Shown here one piece after another: positions 17,754 to 26,469 of a stretch of 64,000 bases of DNA. Every line of letters starts with the position of its first letter. Within the stretch, counting starts at the first letter, position 1. Both the position numbers and the translations under genes were made by a program. The notes beneath the pieces are model-generated. The model worked only from the letters and a program-made list of their open reading frames with translations. It did no database searches and was not told where the DNA came from. This DNA is from Pedobacter sp. Hv1. GTDB lineage: Bacteria; Bacteroidota; Bacteroidia; Sphingobacteriales; Sphingobacteriaceae. The DNA is taken from contig NZ_LLWP01000001.1 of NCBI RefSeq assembly GCF_001412215.1, positions 620,001 through 684,000 on the forward strand. Direction: 5' to 3'.

Positions 17754-20700
17754 CTACTGCTCTTCTAATTGAACTTCTACTTTTGGTGGCATCAGTTTAT
17801 AAACAACAGGTGTAACAATCCTCGACAATAAGGTAGAACTAATCAATCCACCGATCATTACTATAGCCAATGGCGAAATTAATGGGTTACTAGACAATGC
17901 AATTGGCAACAAGCCTCCTATAGCCGTAAAAGTGGTTAATATAATAGGCAAGAATCTAATTTCTCCGGCCTCTTCTATGGCATCGTTTAGTGGTTTGCCT
18001 TCTGCACGCAATTGGTTGGTAAAATCGACCAATAAAATGGTATTCTTAACTTCAATACCTGCCAAAGCCACAATACCAATAGTAGCCACGAAAGAAAGTG
18101 AATTGCCGGTTACCAGCAAAGCCAAAACTGCACCAACAATACCCAATGGGATTACCGATAATACGATTAACGTACTTTTAAAGGTCTTAAACTCTAACAC
18201 CAACACTGCAATAAACATAAATAAGGTAACTAAAAGAATGCTGCCAAAACCACCAAAAGACTGGTTCCTGCTTTCTATCTCTCCACCCATTTCATAATGA
18301 TACCCGGCAGGCAACTTGAATTTATCCATCTGATTTACTACATCCTTAATCACCTTATCGTTTAAAAAGCCCTTTTGCACAAAAGCATTTACAGATATGG
18401 TTCTGGTTTTGTTATGGTGGTTGATACTTAATGGCGAGGTTTCTAATTTTAAGGAAGCTACTTGCAATAAGGGTACTGATAATCCCTGACTATTGTTAAT
18501 GTATAAGTTATCGAAAACACTAAGGTCTGGATAAGATGGTCGGTTGGTGGTTAGCAAAATATTATAGTCATCACCAGTAGATTTGGGATTGATAAATTTA
18601 CCTACCTCAAGACCAGCTACAGCCATTCTTACGGTTCGATCTATATTTACGGTAGGTATTCCTAGAGCTTGTGCCTTTTCTTTATTGATATCGACCTTAA
18701 TATCGGATTTTAAGTTTTTAAGTGGGTTGTTGACGTAGATTGTCCCTTTGGTTTTCAGGAGCATGTTTTCTATTTTACCTGCCAAATTTCTAAGGGTATC
18801 CAGATTATCACCCAATAAACGCACCTCAACTGGAGAGATGATCGGTTGTCCCTGCTCAAAGTCTTTTACCTCTACTTTTGCGCCCGGATAAGGTGTCCAC
18901 TTTTTGCGCAATTGCTCAATAATCTCCACTTTTCGGTCGGCTCTTACCTCAGGCTGTAACAATACAAACAACTCTGCAAAATCGGTTCTTTCATTTTGCG
19001 GCAGTACATTGTAATAAATTCTAGGATTACCTTTACCCACATTGGCTGCAAAATATTTCACTTCTGGTATTTTTTTCAACTCCTGCTCAATCTGTCGGGT
19101 TACGCTATCTGTATATTTTAGATTTGATTGTAATGGGGTCGAAATATTGATCAAAAACTGTGGTTTTTCTGAGGCTGGAAATAAGCTGACACCAATAACT
19201 GGAATTAATGCTACGGAGCCTGCAAAAATCCCTATGGCAATAAAAATAGTGAGTACAGGTTTTGCCAAAGCCTTATCTAATAATTTGGCATAAGAACCAT
19301 GGATAATTTTCTGCAAAGTTCTTAAAAAGATATTCCCATTTACATCGCTATGCGGTCTTAAGATTTTGCTGGATAGAAATGGAACTACCGTTAAAGCCAC
19401 TAACATAGAAGCAAAAACAGAGCAGATTACCGCAATAGGCAAACTTCTGATGAATTCGCCAGAAGCTTCTGGCATAAACATCAATGGCATAAAAGCAATA
19501 ACAAGGGTTGCAGTACAACCGATTACGGCCATGCCGATTTGTTTGGTTGCTTTAAGGGTAGCGTCTAATCGGCTGTGCCCTTCTCGCATCCACCTTTCTA
19601 TATTTTCTACCACTACAATACTATCATCAACCAGCAAACCTAAAGAGAGCACTAAACCAACAATACTAAGCTGATTTAAGCTAAAGCCCAAAGCGTTGAT
19701 CAAAACAATACCAATGGCCAGAGAAAGCGGAATAGAAACCATTACCACCAATGATGCTCTTGTACCCAATGGCAAAAGGGTAACCATTACCAATAAAATT
19801 GCAATTAAAAAGTCGGTCCCCAATCCACCCAAACGTGTGTTTACATTCTCGGCCTGATCAAACATCAATTGCTGATCGATGTTATTGGGCAGGGTTTTCT
19901 TAAAATTATTGATCACCGGCAGATAAGCTTCTTGTGCTTTGGTAATATTGCCACCAGATTTTTGGGCTGCGACTACAAATACGCACCGGTGTCCATTTAA
20001 ACGAGTAATGTCTTTCTCTTGCGAATAGTCAAAATAAACATTGGCCACATCTTTTAAGGCTGTATTCTTACCATTACCGCTAAATACAATGGTATTTTTA
20101 ATTTCATCGATGTCTTGGTAATTGCCACTTGTTTTAATATTGAAAGATTTACTTCCTGCATTTACACTTCCACCCGGAATATTTGCCACCTCGCTTTGAA
20201 TGGCACTGGCAATAAAAGTAATTGGGATATGGAGTTGGGCCAATTTCTCCAGATTTAGATCAACCCTAACCAATTGATCGGGCAAGCCCACAATTTCTAC
20301 ATTTTTAAGTGCTGGAATCTTTTCTAAAGCATCTTGTAAATCCTCAGCTTTGCTCTTTAATTTATCTCTCGATGCGTTTTCAGAAATCAAAGCAATTTGT
20401 AACACATTTACATCTGATGGTGAAATTTTCTGCACTTCCATGCTATAAATTTCCTGAGGTAGGTTTGCCCTTTCGCTATTTACTTCCCTAACCAGCTCTT
20501 GGTATTTGTCATCAACATTAACGTTGTATTTATATTCGATGAAAATAACAGCCAGACCATCTCTAATGGTGGTTTTAATGGATTTGATATTATCTAAACC
20601 ATATATTCGTTTCTCTAGCGGTTTTACAACGAGCTCTTCCATATCCTTAGGACTTGCCCCAGGATAAACCACCACCACCGGAAAGTTGGGTGCATTCATG

Positions 20701-20816
20701 TCTGGATCTTCAGCACGTGGCATATTGAAAATTGTAGTGATACCAAGCGCTAAAACCATGAGCACCATGATTAAGGTAAACTGGTAATTTTTTACAGCAT
20801 ATTCAGAAATCTTCAT
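17754..20816 (-). CDS. RND-family efflux pump, inner membrane permease
   Basis: A 1020-residue AcrB-type transporter. It shows the two-fold RND layout: a first membrane helix (LIMVLMVLALGITTIFN), a large periplasmic loop from FNMPRAEDP, helices 2-6 with the TM4 motif GLLVDDSIVVVENIERWM (two proton-relay Asp), a second periplasmic loop, and helices 8-12 with the TM10 Lys in GIEVKNTILLVDF. It uses the proton gradient to export solutes through the partner adaptor and TolC-like channel encoded just upstream. The sequence resembles the hydrophobe/multidrug branch, not metal pumps, but the substrate is unproven. It is the last gene of the TetR-OMF-MFP-RND operon. Confidence 0.93.
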   Translation of the reverse strand: MKISEYAVKNYQFTLIMVLMVLALGITTIFNMPRAEDPDMNAPNFPVVVVYPGASPKDMEELVVKPLEKRIYGLDNIKSIKTTIRDGLAVIFIEYKYNVNVDDKYQELVREVNSERANLPQEIYSMEVQKISPSDVNVLQIALISENASRDKLKSKAEDLQDALEKIPALKNVEIVGLPDQLVRVDLNLEKLAQLHIPITFIASAIQSEVANIPGGSVNAGSKSFNIKTSGNYQDIDEIKNTIVFSGNGKNTALKDVANVYFDYSQEKDITRLNGHRCVFVVAAQKSGGNITKAQEAYLPVINNFKKTLPNNIDQQLMFDQAENVNTRLGGLGTDFLIAILLVMVTLLPLGTRASLVVMVSIPLSLAIGIVLINALGFSLNQLSIVGLVLSLGLLVDDSIVVVENIERWMREGHSRLDATLKATKQIGMAVIGCTATLVIAFMPLMFMPEASGEFIRSLPIAVICSVFASMLVALTVVPFLSSKILRPHSDVNGNIFLRTLQKIIHGSYAKLLDKALAKPVLTIFIAIGIFAGSVALIPVIGVSLFPASEKPQFLINISTPLQSNLKYTDSVTRQIEQELKKIPEVKYFAANVGKGNPRIYYNVLPQNERTDFAELFVLLQPEVRADRKVEIIEQLRKKWTPYPGAKVEVKDFEQGQPIISPVEVRLLGDNLDTLRNLAGKIENMLLKTKGTIYVNNPLKNLKSDIKVDINKEKAQALGIPTVNIDRTVRMAVAGLEVGKFINPKSTGDDYNILLTTNRPSYPDLSVFDNLYINNSQGLSVPLLQVASLKLETSPLSINHHNKTRTISVNAFVQKGFLNDKVIKDVVNQMDKFKLPAGYHYEMGGEIESRNQSFGGFGSILLVTLFMFIAVLVLEFKTFKSTLIVLSVIPLGIVGAVLALLVTGNSLSFVATIGIVALAGIEVKNTILLVDFTNQLRAEGKPLNDAIEEAGEIRFLPIILTTFTAIGGLLPIALSSNPLISPLAIVMIGGLISSTLLSRIVTPVVYKLMPPKVEVQLEEQ

Positions 20817-20876
20817 TGAATTAGATTTGAGTGGTAATGAAATGTGAGTTAGTGATAAAGAAGTATACGCTTTATC

Positions 20877-21926
20877 TTACTTTAAAATCCTGATTTTAGA
20901 GCCATCTGTTAAATAGGCACTTCCCGAAACAATTAAGGCAGTTGCATTTTCTAGCCCACCAGTAATGCTGATTTTATCATTTTGAATAGCGCCAAGCTGC
21001 ACCTTAACTTTTTGAGCAGTTTGATTGTCATTGGTGATAAAAACAAAACCTTCATTTTCTCCACCATCTAATAAGGCGTCGTAAGGAATGGTATAACCGC
21101 TGCTACTTTTGGTAGGGATAATGATGGCTTTACCAAAAAGCCCTGTGGCCAAACCTTGTGTTTTAGGTTGATCGAGTGTAAGTTCCACAGCAAATGTTCC
21201 ACTTTGTGGGTCTATCCCTTCTGATTTGCGGGTTATTTTGGCCAATAAGTTTTGGTTTGGCAGTGCATCGGTAGTGATGGTTGCCCGATCATTGATCTTC
21301 AATGTTGCCCATTGTTTATCGCTTAAGCCTACTTTCAATACCCACTTATTTTGTTTGGCGCCATTGATCTGTAGCACAGGAGTTCCCGGACCAACAATCT
21401 GACCATCGTTTGCCAGTTTTCTCAGCACATAACCACTACTGGTTGCTCTAATTTCTGCATAGTTCTGGTTAAACTTGGCAGCATCTAATTGTTCCTTTGC
21501 CACCTGAAAAGCCGTTTTTGCATTTTGCATCTGCTCTAAAGTAGCTACACTGTCTTTGTACAATTTAGTAGCCCTATTGTAATCTCGCTCTGCTTTTTGA
21601 TAGGCCAAAGTTACCTGCTCAACTTGTGCTGTGATTTCCGTTCTGTTTACTGAAGCCAACAATTGGCCCTGTTGGATCTGATCTCCTTCTTTGACGTAAA
21701 TTTTATTAATGATACCGCCATTTTTGAACGATAATAAGGTTTCATCGTTAGTGGTAAATTGTCCAGCTACAGCAATGGAATGATTGACATCCTCTACTTT
21801 TAAAGGTAAAATTTTAACAGGAATGATATCTTGGTTAACAATGGTATCCTGATCTTTTTGATGGCGATTACATGCCCCTAAAAATAAAGTGGCCAGTACT
21901 AATGTTGAGTAAGCTATTTTCTTCAT
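20877..21926 (-). CDS. RND efflux periplasmic adaptor (MFP) lipoprotein
   Basis: A 349-residue membrane fusion protein. It has a lipobox (FLGAC, lipid-bearing Cys19), then the lipoyl/barrel-sandwich half IINKIYVKEGDQIQQGQLLA, a short coiled hairpin (QVEQVTLAYQKAERDYNRATK...EQLDAAKFNQ), the matching lipoyl half ATSSGYVLRKLANDGQIV, a beta-barrel domain and a membrane-proximal domain. It connects the RND pump to the TolC-like channel. It lies 3 bases from the channel gene and 60 bases before the pump gene. Confidence 0.93.
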   Translation of the reverse strand: MKKIAYSTLVLATLFLGACNRHQKDQDTIVNQDIIPVKILPLKVEDVNHSIAVAGQFTTNDETLLSFKNGGIINKIYVKEGDQIQQGQLLASVNRTEITAQVEQVTLAYQKAERDYNRATKLYKDSVATLEQMQNAKTAFQVAKEQLDAAKFNQNYAEIRATSSGYVLRKLANDGQIVGPGTPVLQINGAKQNKWVLKVGLSDKQWATLKINDRATITTDALPNQNLLAKITRKSEGIDPQSGTFAVELTLDQPKTQGLATGLFGKAIIIPTKSSSGYTIPYDALLDGGENEGFVFITNDNQTAQKVKVQLGAIQNDKISITGGLENATALIVSGSAYLTDGSKIRILK

Positions 21927-21929
21927 GGT

Positions 21930-23303
21930 CTAATTAATTTGGTAGGTTGCGGTTTCTCGTTCTAGTTCGGCAAGAGCTGACAATAGCTTATACCTGCAGA
22001 TATTGGTAAAGAGTTGTGTTGTGGTCAATTGGTTTCTGGCGTCAATGGTTTCGATAAACGAATTTGAACCAGCATTGTATCCTTTGTCTATTAATCTTTG
22101 GTAGCTCGAAGCCGCCTCAAATTGTTTCAACGATGACTGGTAGTTTTGATAGGCCGACTTTAGGTTATTTTGTGCTGTTCTTTTGGTTAGATTTAATTGT
22201 TGAGCGACCAGATTTGCATTGAGTTCGGCATTTTCAACATCCAAAACCGTCTGTTTGATCTTTAATGTATTTCTGTTTCCGGCAAATATTGGAATATCCA
22301 ATTGCAGGCCCAACATGTAATAACGAGAGTTGCTATTAAATTTAAAGCCCTCAGCTTGCGAGCCCAGATCGAAAAACGCTCCCAGTTTTGGCACCGCAAA
22401 TCGATTGTCCATTTTCAATACATTTTTATTAATGGCAATTACCTGCTCTAGCTGCTTCAGTTCTTCTCGGCTATTTGAAACTGGTACATCAAGCAGCTGT
22501 CCTTCAACTTTAGCTACATCTATTTGAGCTTTGTCTGAATTGATTTTTTCGTCGGCACCCCTGTTCAATAAAAAATTAAAATACAATTGTGCATTAACCA
22601 CTTGTTGTTCGGCAGCTACCAATTGTGCGTTGATATTTTCGACCTCACTTTTCGAACGCAACACATAGGCAGGCAAACCTTTACCCCCTTCTAACAATTT
22701 GGTATTTACCCTAAGTCCTTCATTGGCCAATTGCAGACTAGATTGATAGATTTCTACTGCTTGCAATGCATTGAGGTAATTGTAATAGGCAACTTTAATG
22801 TTCTTTACCAAGTCTCTTTTATAAATTAACACTTCTGTTTCCTTCAAAACCAATTGCTGTTCAGAGATGCGTTTGTTGTACACCAAATCTGAATTGATGA
22901 TTGGAACAGTTGTCCTAATTTTTGCATCATAAAAATTCTTTGGCAAAAAATCGATGCTTTGATTCTCTAACATCTGAAACTTGTTGGTAGCAGTCATCTG
23001 GTTTAGTGTACTGTAAATTGGGTTCAGTAAATCGCCCAATGGCAAAGGAATATTCCGACCTCCATCTGCAGTCTGATACCCACCCTGAAAAGCAATGGTA
23101 GGCAAGAACAAACTTTTAGCACTTTTTAAAGCATATTGTGCCTTTTCTAAGGAGATATTTTTTTGCTGTAGTACAATGTTATTTTTAAACGCTTCTTTGA
23201 TATAGTCATCAACTAAAACCTGCGCCTTCACATTCAAACTTAAAACGACTAAGGTTGTTGACATCAACCCTATTTTTATTTTATTCATTAACAGTGTTAA
23301 CAT
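21930..23303 (-). CDS. RND efflux outer membrane channel (TolC family)
   Basis: A 457-residue outer membrane channel protein. It has a signal peptide (hydrophobic stretch ending LNVKA-QV) and two repeats of the long-helix/beta pattern of TolC proteins: VDDYIKEAFKNNIVLQQKN opening the first, the FLPTIAFQGGYQ turn into the barrel, and the second repeat from about residue 250 (NREELKQLEQVIAINKNVLK). It forms the exit duct for the adaptor and pump encoded downstream. The start codon is 4 bases past the regulator's stop. It differs from the truncated TolC-like gene at the window start. Confidence 0.92.
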   Translation of the reverse strand: MLTLLMNKIKIGLMSTTLVVLSLNVKAQVLVDDYIKEAFKNNIVLQQKNISLEKAQYALKSAKSLFLPTIAFQGGYQTADGGRNIPLPLGDLLNPIYSTLNQMTATNKFQMLENQSIDFLPKNFYDAKIRTTVPIINSDLVYNKRISEQQLVLKETEVLIYKRDLVKNIKVAYYNYLNALQAVEIYQSSLQLANEGLRVNTKLLEGGKGLPAYVLRSKSEVENINAQLVAAEQQVVNAQLYFNFLLNRGADEKINSDKAQIDVAKVEGQLLDVPVSNSREELKQLEQVIAINKNVLKMDNRFAVPKLGAFFDLGSQAEGFKFNSNSRYYMLGLQLDIPIFAGNRNTLKIKQTVLDVENAELNANLVAQQLNLTKRTAQNNLKSAYQNYQSSLKQFEAASSYQRLIDKGYNAGSNSFIETIDARNQLTTTQLFTNICRYKLLSALAELERETATYQIN

Positions 23304-23307
23304 AAAA

Positions 23308-23943
23308 TTATTTTAAACTTTTTAAAATCAAAACCAAGCTATCAAATGCTTCATCCAGAATGGTACTATTTTCAGGAACGGTTACATGTGCACTTGCCAC
23401 ATGGTCTAAATGCCCCTGTAATTTCAAACTGCATAGGCCGTGCATAATTGCCCAGATATTTAAAGCCATATTATTAACCTCTACTTGCTTAAAATATCCT
23501 ACAGCTTTACAAGCTGCTACCGTATTTACCAAAGCTGTAAAGGCAAATTCTCCTTCTTCCCATTCGCTACCACAATGTTTCTCTACAAAATCCAAAGGTT
23601 CTTTCATAATGAACATTAGCTCATAAAAATCAGGGTTTTCTAAAGCAAAAGCCATGTAAATTCTACCCATAGCCATTAACCTTTCAAATGGATCCTCTAC
23701 TTGTAGCAACACTATAAATTGTGCACCAAGCATTTTAAATCCTTCTTGATGCAAAGCATAGATGATATCGCTTTTATCCTTATAATAGAGATAAATGGTA
23801 GTTGGACTAATCTCAACCTGTTCTGCAATTTTCCTTAAAGAAGTTGCTTCGTAACCTTGCTTTAAAAACAAGTTCTTTGCAGAATCTAAAATCTTCAGTT
23901 TGAGTTCTTCTTTGTGCTTTTCTTTTCTCTCTTTTATTCCCAT
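23308..23943 (-). CDS. TetR-family repressor of the efflux operon
   Basis: A 211-residue TetR regulator. The N-terminal helix-turn-helix is clear (ILDSAKNLFLKQGYEATSLR, then KIAEQVEISPTTIYLYYKDK); the C-terminal part is a variable ligand-binding domain with a TetR_C-like end. As first gene of the operon it probably represses itself and the pump genes until a toxic ligand binds. I start at ATG 23943 (MGIKERKEKHK), not 23958, because the predicted transcript begins near 23954. A perfect dyad inside its own promoter is the likely binding site. Confidence 0.9.
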   Translation of the reverse strand: MGIKERKEKHKEELKLKILDSAKNLFLKQGYEATSLRKIAEQVEISPTTIYLYYKDKSDIIYALHQEGFKMLGAQFIVLLQVEDPFERLMAMGRIYMAFALENPDFYELMFIMKEPLDFVEKHCGSEWEEGEFAFTALVNTVAACKAVGYFKQVEVNNMALNIWAIMHGLCSLKLQGHLDHVASAHVTVPENSTILDEAFDSLVLILKSLK

Positions 23944-23960
23944 AACAAATAATAACAATG

Positions 23961-23991
23961 CAAATATAATTAACGGTGTTAATAATGCAAA
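23961..23991 (-). promoter_or_regulatory. tetR promoter with an operator dyad in the spacer
   Basis: On the minus strand, TTTG (23991-23988), a 19-bp spacer and TATATTTG (23968-23961) form a consensus Bacteroidota promoter. Within the spacer, 23969-23983 is the perfect dyad ATTAAC-GGT-GTTAAT. A repressor bound there would block polymerase directly. The flanks also carry a 14-nt direct repeat, AATGCAAATATAAT at 23957-23970 and AATGCAAATATTAT at 23984-23997, 27 bp apart. Confidence 0.7.
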
Positions 23992-24023
23992 TATTATTCA
24001 TCTTTTTCTGACAATTAAATAGA

Positions 24024-24052
24024 TTTGCCTCAAAACAAAAAACCTATCTTTG
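24024..24052 (+). promoter_or_regulatory. Candidate promoter of the P5C dehydrogenase gene
   Basis: TTTG at 24024-24027, a 17-bp spacer and TATCTTTG at 24045-24052 fit the Bacteroidota consensus. The transcript would start near 24059, 14 bases before the ATG. Confidence 0.6.
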
Positions 24053-24072
24053 TAAAAACAAGAACTTAATTT

Positions 24073-25704
24073 ATGCTTAAAGGATTTTTTAACGTACCAG
24101 CACCTGTTAATGAGCCCATTTTGGGTTATGCTCCAGGAAGTAAAGAACGCGAATTATTAAAAGCAGCATTAGCTGATGCTCGCTCTAAAGTAATCGACAT
24201 ACCTATGTATATCGGTGGTGAAGAAGTTTATACCGAACAAACGGGTAAGATCACCCCTCCACATGACCATCAACATGTATTGGCCAATTACAGTAAAGGA
24301 ACTAAAAATCATGTGAGCCAAGCAATTGATGCAGCCTTAGCGGCAAAAAGCGATTGGGAAAATTTAGCATGGGAACATCGTGCTGCAATTTTCTTAAAAG
24401 CTGCAGATCTAATTGCCGGACCATACCGTTATAAATTAAATGCAGCCACCATGTTGGGGCAAAGCAAAAACGCCTATCAGGCAGAGATTGATTCTGCTTG
24501 TGAGCTGATTGACTTTTTGCGTTTCAATGTGAGCTACATGTCTGAAATCTATAAACAACAACCACCAGTATCTCCACGTGGCAGTTGGAACAGAGTAGAG
24601 CAGCGTCCGTTAGAAGGATTTGTTTTTGCTTTAACGCCATTCAACTTTACTGCAATTGCTGGCAATCTACCTACTTCTGTAGCCATGATGGGCAATGTGG
24701 TAGTTTGGAAACCCGCAAACACTCAAATTTTCGCTGCTAATGTTTTAATGCAAATCTTCCGTGAAGCAGGATTACCAGATGGAGTAATTAATTTGGTTTA
24801 TGCCTCTGGTCCAGATGCTGGAGATGTTATTTTCTCTCATCCAGATTTTGCAGGTATCCACTTTACAGGTTCAACTGGTGTGTTTCAGGATATCTGGAAA
24901 ACAATTGGTAACAACATTTATAAATTTAAAACCTACCCACGTATTGTAGGTGAAACTGGCGGTAAAGATTTTATTCTGATCCATGGTTCTGCAGAGCCAG
25001 AAGTTTCTAGCACCGCAATTATTAGAGGGGCATTTGAATATCAAGGACAAAAATGTTCTGCTGCTTCGAGAGTTTATATTGCTAAAAGCGTTTGGCCACA
25101 GATCAAAGAATTTATGCTTCGTGATTTGGCGACCTTTAAAATGGGCCCAACTGAAGACTTTAGTAACTTTATCAATGCAGTTATCGACGAAAAATCTTTC
25201 AATAGCTTAGCTAAGTATATTGATGCTGCAAAAAAAGACAGTGGTGTAGAAATTATTGCTGGCGGAAATTACGACAAGAGTAAAGGTTATTTCATTGAAC
25301 CTACTGTGTTGGTAGTTGACGACCCTAAATATACCACCATGTGTGAAGAGTTGTTCGGACCAGTTTTAACTGTGTTTGTATATGAAGACAAAGACTTCGA
25401 AAAAACTTTAGACATTATAGATACCACTAGCATTTATGCTTTAACTGGTGCAGTAATTGGCCAAGATCGTTATGCGATAGAAAAAGCTACACAACGTTTA
25501 CGTAATGCGGCTGGTAATTTCTATATCAACGACAAATGTACTGGAGCAGTAGTTGGTCAGCAGCCATTTGGTGGTGCTAGAGGTAGTGGTACAAATGATA
25601 AAGCCGGATCGATGATCAATTTATTGCGTTGGGTATCTCCACGTACCATTAAAGAAACTTTCGATCCACCAAAAGATTATCGCTATCCTTTTTTAGCGGA
25701 GTAA
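24073..25704 (+). CDS. pruA: L-glutamate gamma-semialdehyde (1-pyrroline-5-carboxylate) dehydrogenase
   Basis: A 543-residue aldehyde dehydrogenase that oxidises glutamate semialdehyde/P5C to glutamate with NAD+, the second step of proline breakdown. It is the single-function, mitochondrial-type enzyme; there is no fused proline dehydrogenase. Catalytic Glu294 lies in VGETGGKDF and the nucleophile Cys328 in YQGQKCSAASR. The N-terminus (KGFFNVPAPVNEPILGYAPGS) and the C-terminal GGARGSGTNDKAG are typical of P5CDH. It is divergent from the efflux regulator. Its stop codon lies within an 11-bp inverted repeat. Confidence 0.95.
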   Translation: MLKGFFNVPAPVNEPILGYAPGSKERELLKAALADARSKVIDIPMYIGGEEVYTEQTGKITPPHDHQHVLANYSKGTKNHVSQAIDAALAAKSDWENLAWEHRAAIFLKAADLIAGPYRYKLNAATMLGQSKNAYQAEIDSACELIDFLRFNVSYMSEIYKQQPPVSPRGSWNRVEQRPLEGFVFALTPFNFTAIAGNLPTSVAMMGNVVVWKPANTQIFAANVLMQIFREAGLPDGVINLVYASGPDAGDVIFSHPDFAGIHFTGSTGVFQDIWKTIGNNIYKFKTYPRIVGETGGKDFILIHGSAEPEVSSTAIIRGAFEYQGQKCSAASRVYIAKSVWPQIKEFMLRDLATFKMGPTEDFSNFINAVIDEKSFNSLAKYIDAAKKDSGVEIIAGGNYDKSKGYFIEPTVLVVDDPKYTTMCEELFGPVLTVFVYEDKDFEKTLDIIDTTSIYALTGAVIGQDRYAIEKATQRLRNAAGNFYINDKCTGAVVGQQPFGGARGSGTNDKAGSMINLLRWVSPRTIKETFDPPKDYRYPFLAE

Positions 25705-25730
25705 GCTTAAAGCAAAAGACTTTAAGCTTA
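25702..25730. repeat. Perfect inverted repeat over the pruA stop codon
   Basis: TAAGCTTAAAG (25702-25712) and CTTTAAGCTTA (25720-25730) are perfect complements around a 7-nt loop; the first three bases are the stop codon. No T-run follows, so it is not an ordinary terminator. The words resemble the low-complexity word repeats elsewhere in the window. It may protect the 3' end of the message. Confidence 0.6.
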
Positions 25731-25783
25731 ACGAAAAAAGCCATACATGGCTGGGAATTCATTTTTGGATTTACACTCTAAAT

Positions 25784-25814
25784 AAAAAAGCCTCCAAATT
25801 GGAGGCTTTTTTTT
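25784..25814. terminator. Bidirectional terminator between pruA and carbonic anhydrase
   Basis: AAAAAAGCCTCC pairs with GGAGGCTTTTTTTT around a 5-nt loop; it has an A-run and a T-run on its two sides and lies between convergent genes. Confidence 0.9.
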
Positions 25815-25829
25815 AATGGCATTAAAATA

Positions 25830-26465
25830 CTATAACCAGCTTACAATGCCAGTTTCGACATCATAATTGGCACCTACTATTTTTATTTTCCCATCTTTTT
25901 CCAGTTGGTTTAATGTAGCGCTTTGGTTACGGATATCCGCTATGGTTTGTTTTACATTTTGCACGTTCAATCTTTCCAACAAATCACTATTTTTCGACGA
26001 ACGTTCTTCTCCATCGGTAATAATTCCATCAATAATTGGAGTAAAATGATCTACTAAATGACTAAGATTTTCCATTCCTGTCTCTCTGATTGCAGCAGCG
26101 TCTAACCCTCCTTTTAAAGCACCACATTTTGAGTGCCCTAAAACAACAATTAATTTAGATCCTGCAACATTACAACCAAATTCCATAGAACCCAAAATAT
26201 CTTGGTTTGCAAAATTCCCAGCAATTCTCACGCTAAAAATATCTCCTAATCCTTGGTCAAAGATCAATTCGGCAGAAGTTCTACTATCAATACAGCTTAA
26301 TATTACTGCAAATGGCCATTGTCCTGCTCTTGTATCGTTTACTTGTGCTAGTAAATCTCTATTGGCTTTTAAATTTTGTACAAATCTTTCATTACCCTCT
26401 TTAAGTATTTCAAATGCTCTTTCTGGGGTAATTGTTGTTTGTGTTTCTAAAGTATGTGCCTTCAT
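25830..26465 (-). CDS. Beta-class carbonic anhydrase
   Basis: A 211-residue beta-carbonic anhydrase interconverting CO2 and bicarbonate. The zinc ligands are Cys58, His111 and Cys114 (in SCIDSR and GHSKCG), and the Asp60/Arg62 pair of the CxDSR motif is present, so the active site is complete. There is no signal peptide, so it is cytoplasmic. It begins 4 bases after the stop of the SulP transporter gene, so the two are one operon: an anion (probably bicarbonate) transporter with the enzyme handling its substrate inside. Confidence 0.95.
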   Translation of the reverse strand: MKAHTLETQTTITPERAFEILKEGNERFVQNLKANRDLLAQVNDTRAGQWPFAVILSCIDSRTSAELIFDQGLGDIFSVRIAGNFANQDILGSMEFGCNVAGSKLIVVLGHSKCGALKGGLDAAAIRETGMENLSHLVDHFTPIIDGIITDGEERSSKNSDLLERLNVQNVKQTIADIRNQSATLNQLEKDGKIKIVGANYDVETGIVSWL

Positions 26466-26469
26466 TATC

